In this document: piece after piece, positions 62,723-64,000 of the stretch
Numbering within the stretch: position 1 is the stretch's first letter
Layout of the letters: the number at the start of each line of letters is the position of its first letter
Source of the DNA: Pedobacter sp. PAMC26386
GTDB taxonomy: Bacteria > Bacteroidota > Bacteroidia > Sphingobacteriales > Sphingobacteriaceae
Assembly: GCA_014302835.1 (NCBI GenBank)
Contig: CP060294.1
Coordinates: 2,319,067-2,383,066 of the forward strand
Length of the DNA: 64,000 nt
Reading direction: 5' to 3'
The notes under the pieces: model-generated
Told to the model about the DNA's origin: nothing
The model's database searches: none
Seen by the model: only the letters and a program-made list of their open reading frames with translations
Made by a program: the position numbers and the translations under genes

Positions 62723-64000
62723 TCATCTTTTATTCTGTTCCATACCAGAAATTACAATTACATCATCAGGAATCGGTAATGCCGATCTCAAATCATTTGG
62801 CAAAAGTTTATAAACTGTATTATTCAAAGTTCTGATCATCGTGATTCCTGCACCTTCTTTGTTTAACCGTTTCACATCCACCCACCTCAGTCCTCTGTTC
62901 ACGAGTTCCTTTCTTCGTTCTTTCAGTACTAAACTTAAGGCATCAGCAGGGCTTGTAGCAGCATAAGGAACATAGACCTTTGTCTTATCCCAGCGCGTAA
63001 TCAATAATTTATTCAGTACATCCATACACTCTGTAACCCTCCCCTTTCTGGCCAGACATTCTGCTTTGATCAGGAACATTTCATCCGTAGCAACTCCGCC
63101 AAAATATCCAAATAGGCCTCCATAACTACCAGTAAAACGATAAGTATTATCCGTGTTCTTCTTAAAAAACACACGTTTTCTTAAATCTGATGCATCGTAA
63201 CTATTAAATAGTTCAGGACTGATAATCGCTATAGTATTCACAATAATTGGCGGCGTAGAAATCGATTTGAAATACATAGACTCCTTATTATTCTCGAAAC
63301 TAAAAGGATACTTATCTGTTACAGAAAGTGTATTATAATCAACGAGGTCACTTTTTAAAGACAAACATGAATCAGCGTATTGATACGCATTTTCATAATC
63401 GCGCATGGTTAAATAAGCTCTGCCTAATAGCCCGTAAGCGGCTGGTTTCGAAGGTCTGAATTTAGATAAAGGCACTACCGGGAGTAAAGGAATCGAAGCC
63501 TTGATATCGTGGATAAGCTGATCAAAAGTCTGTTGTACATTTGCCCGGACAGAAACTTCACTAAAATTAGTGTTTAGACGCAATGGCAAACCTAAGTCAG
63601 CCCCTGATGATGCCGGATCATAAGCCAGACTCCATACATTTACCGCTTCCAGATAACTGCTTCCCCGGCAATAATACGCCTGCCCCTTAACATTATCCCA
63701 ATCCGGTGCATTGGCAGGTGTCCTGGGAATAGTACTCAACCCTTCCAAAACAGTATTACTGTAATAAATTACCATATAAACCTTTGACCAATCATTAGAC
63801 GCTCTAGCAAACAAATTGTCTTTTTCCCAGTTGTACATTCTCCGCTGTTCTATTTCAGCAATACTCGCCCATTTTGCATCAGTCAGGTAATAATCATCCG
63901 TACTTATTTCCCCACTACAAGGAGAAGAAGAGTTTATCTTAGATGGATTGTCCATTAAAGCTTGCAGATCACTTATAGTATTTGGGACAGCCAGTTTTTT
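62723..64000 (-). CDS. SusD/RagB-family lipoprotein (partial, N-terminus off right edge)
   Basis: The frame is open from the window edge to the stop at 62723 (426 codons, KKLAVPNTISDLQALMDN at the edge). SusD features are the helical N-terminal TPR-like part (DNVKGQAYYCRGSSYLEAVN), AAYGLLGRAYLTMRDYENAY, EMFLIKAECLARKGRVTECM and the C-terminal LVLKERRKELVNRGLRWVDV-KRLN motif. It is the C-terminal part of a surface substrate-binding lipoprotein. A SusC gene is expected upstream, outside the window. No direct link to the neighbouring array is visible. Confidence 0.93.
   Translation of the reverse strand, partial: KKLAVPNTISDLQALMDNPSKINSSSPCSGEISTDDYYLTDAKWASIAEIEQRRMYNWEKDNLFARASNDWSKVYMVIYYSNTVLEGLSTIPRTPANAPDWDNVKGQAYYCRGSSYLEAVNVWSLAYDPASSGADLGLPLRLNTNFSEVSVRANVQQTFDQLIHDIKASIPLLPVVPLSKFRPSKPAAYGLLGRAYLTMRDYENAYQYADSCLSLKSDLVDYNTLSVTDKYPFSFENNKESMYFKSISTPPIIVNTIAIISPELFNSYDASDLRKRVFFKKNTDNTYRFTGSYGGLFGYFGGVATDEMFLIKAECLARKGRVTECMDVLNKLLITRWDKTKVYVPYAATSPADALSLVLKERRKELVNRGLRWVDVKRLNKEGAGITMIRTLNNTVYKLLPNDLRSALPIPDDVIVISGMEQNKR

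Noticed and set aside
1-64000. rRNA, tRNA, riboswitches, CRISPR arrays, replication origin
   Set aside because: No recognisable cloverleaf, rRNA core, conserved riboswitch core, spaced repeat array or DnaA-box cluster was seen by eye; a covariance-model scan would be decisive.

Overview
The window looks like chromosomal DNA of a low-GC Bacteroidota bacterium, most likely Sphingobacteriaceae (Pedobacter-like). The evidence is two ECF sigma/FecR pairs, an STN-type SusC/SusD pair followed by a TlpA-like thioredoxin, a giant protease with a gliding/T9SS type-B (CHU_C) C-terminal domain, Bacteroidota-type T6SS genes (131-aa Hcp, VgrG, DUF4280-like PAAR), DUF6266 proteins, and many lipoproteins with an SCKK-like lipobox. 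No rRNA, tRNA or CRISPR array was seen.

Layout. 1-7.95 kb: a sigma/FecR signalling pair (FecR runs off the left edge), a PD40 lipoprotein, small exported proteins, a PhzF-like isomerase, an S9 prolyl peptidase and an astacin-like protease with a ricin-type domain. 8.4-15.5 kb: one 2345-aa subtilase/LamG/Ig/CHU_C protein. 15.6-29.1 kb: an insertion-sequence graveyard. It holds a broken IS3-family element and a second 3' fragment of it, an IS110 transposase remnant, an ISL3 element with perfect 26-bp ends, an intact IS21 element with a 5-bp target duplication, and two IS407-type IS3 copies. Between them lie a few orphan lipoproteins and an AraC regulator. 29.1-35.5 kb: a T6SS effector island on the minus strand (two Hcp, VgrG, adaptor, PAAR-like nuclease effector, immunity protein), whose downstream end is cut by an IS. 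36.2-44.3 kb: a sigma - FecR - SusC - SusD - TlpA nutrient-uptake operon. 44.4-47.4 kb: a CHAP-like amidase, a membrane protein, two DUF6266 proteins and an excisionase-like regulator. 47.5-49.1 kb: a G-rich inverted repeat, a decayed AP2-type domain, a secreted protein and an HNH protein. 49.3-51.9 kb: a second, Hcp/VgrG-less T6SS-like cassette (adaptor - PAAR/transmembrane effector - membrane immunity) with overlapping genes.

51.9-61.4 kb is the most unusual part. It is a repetitive array of exported putative zinc proteases (HExxH), each followed after 10-49 bp by an unrelated small exported protein. Two units share an almost identical 0.94-kb 5' block (promoter, lipoprotein signal, N-terminal domain and linker) but have different C-terminal protease domains. 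They also share a terminator hairpin with a compensatory base change. Each carries a one-base homopolymer indel at a different place. Truncated C-terminal fragments, two copies of a 56-aa gene and a flanking 43-bp imperfect direct repeat complete the picture. This resembles a recombining polymorphic effector/partner locus. It is not one I recognise as described, and the protease-inhibitor or effector-immunity reading is inference.

The right edge holds further small exported proteins and the C-terminal part of another SusD-like lipoprotein.
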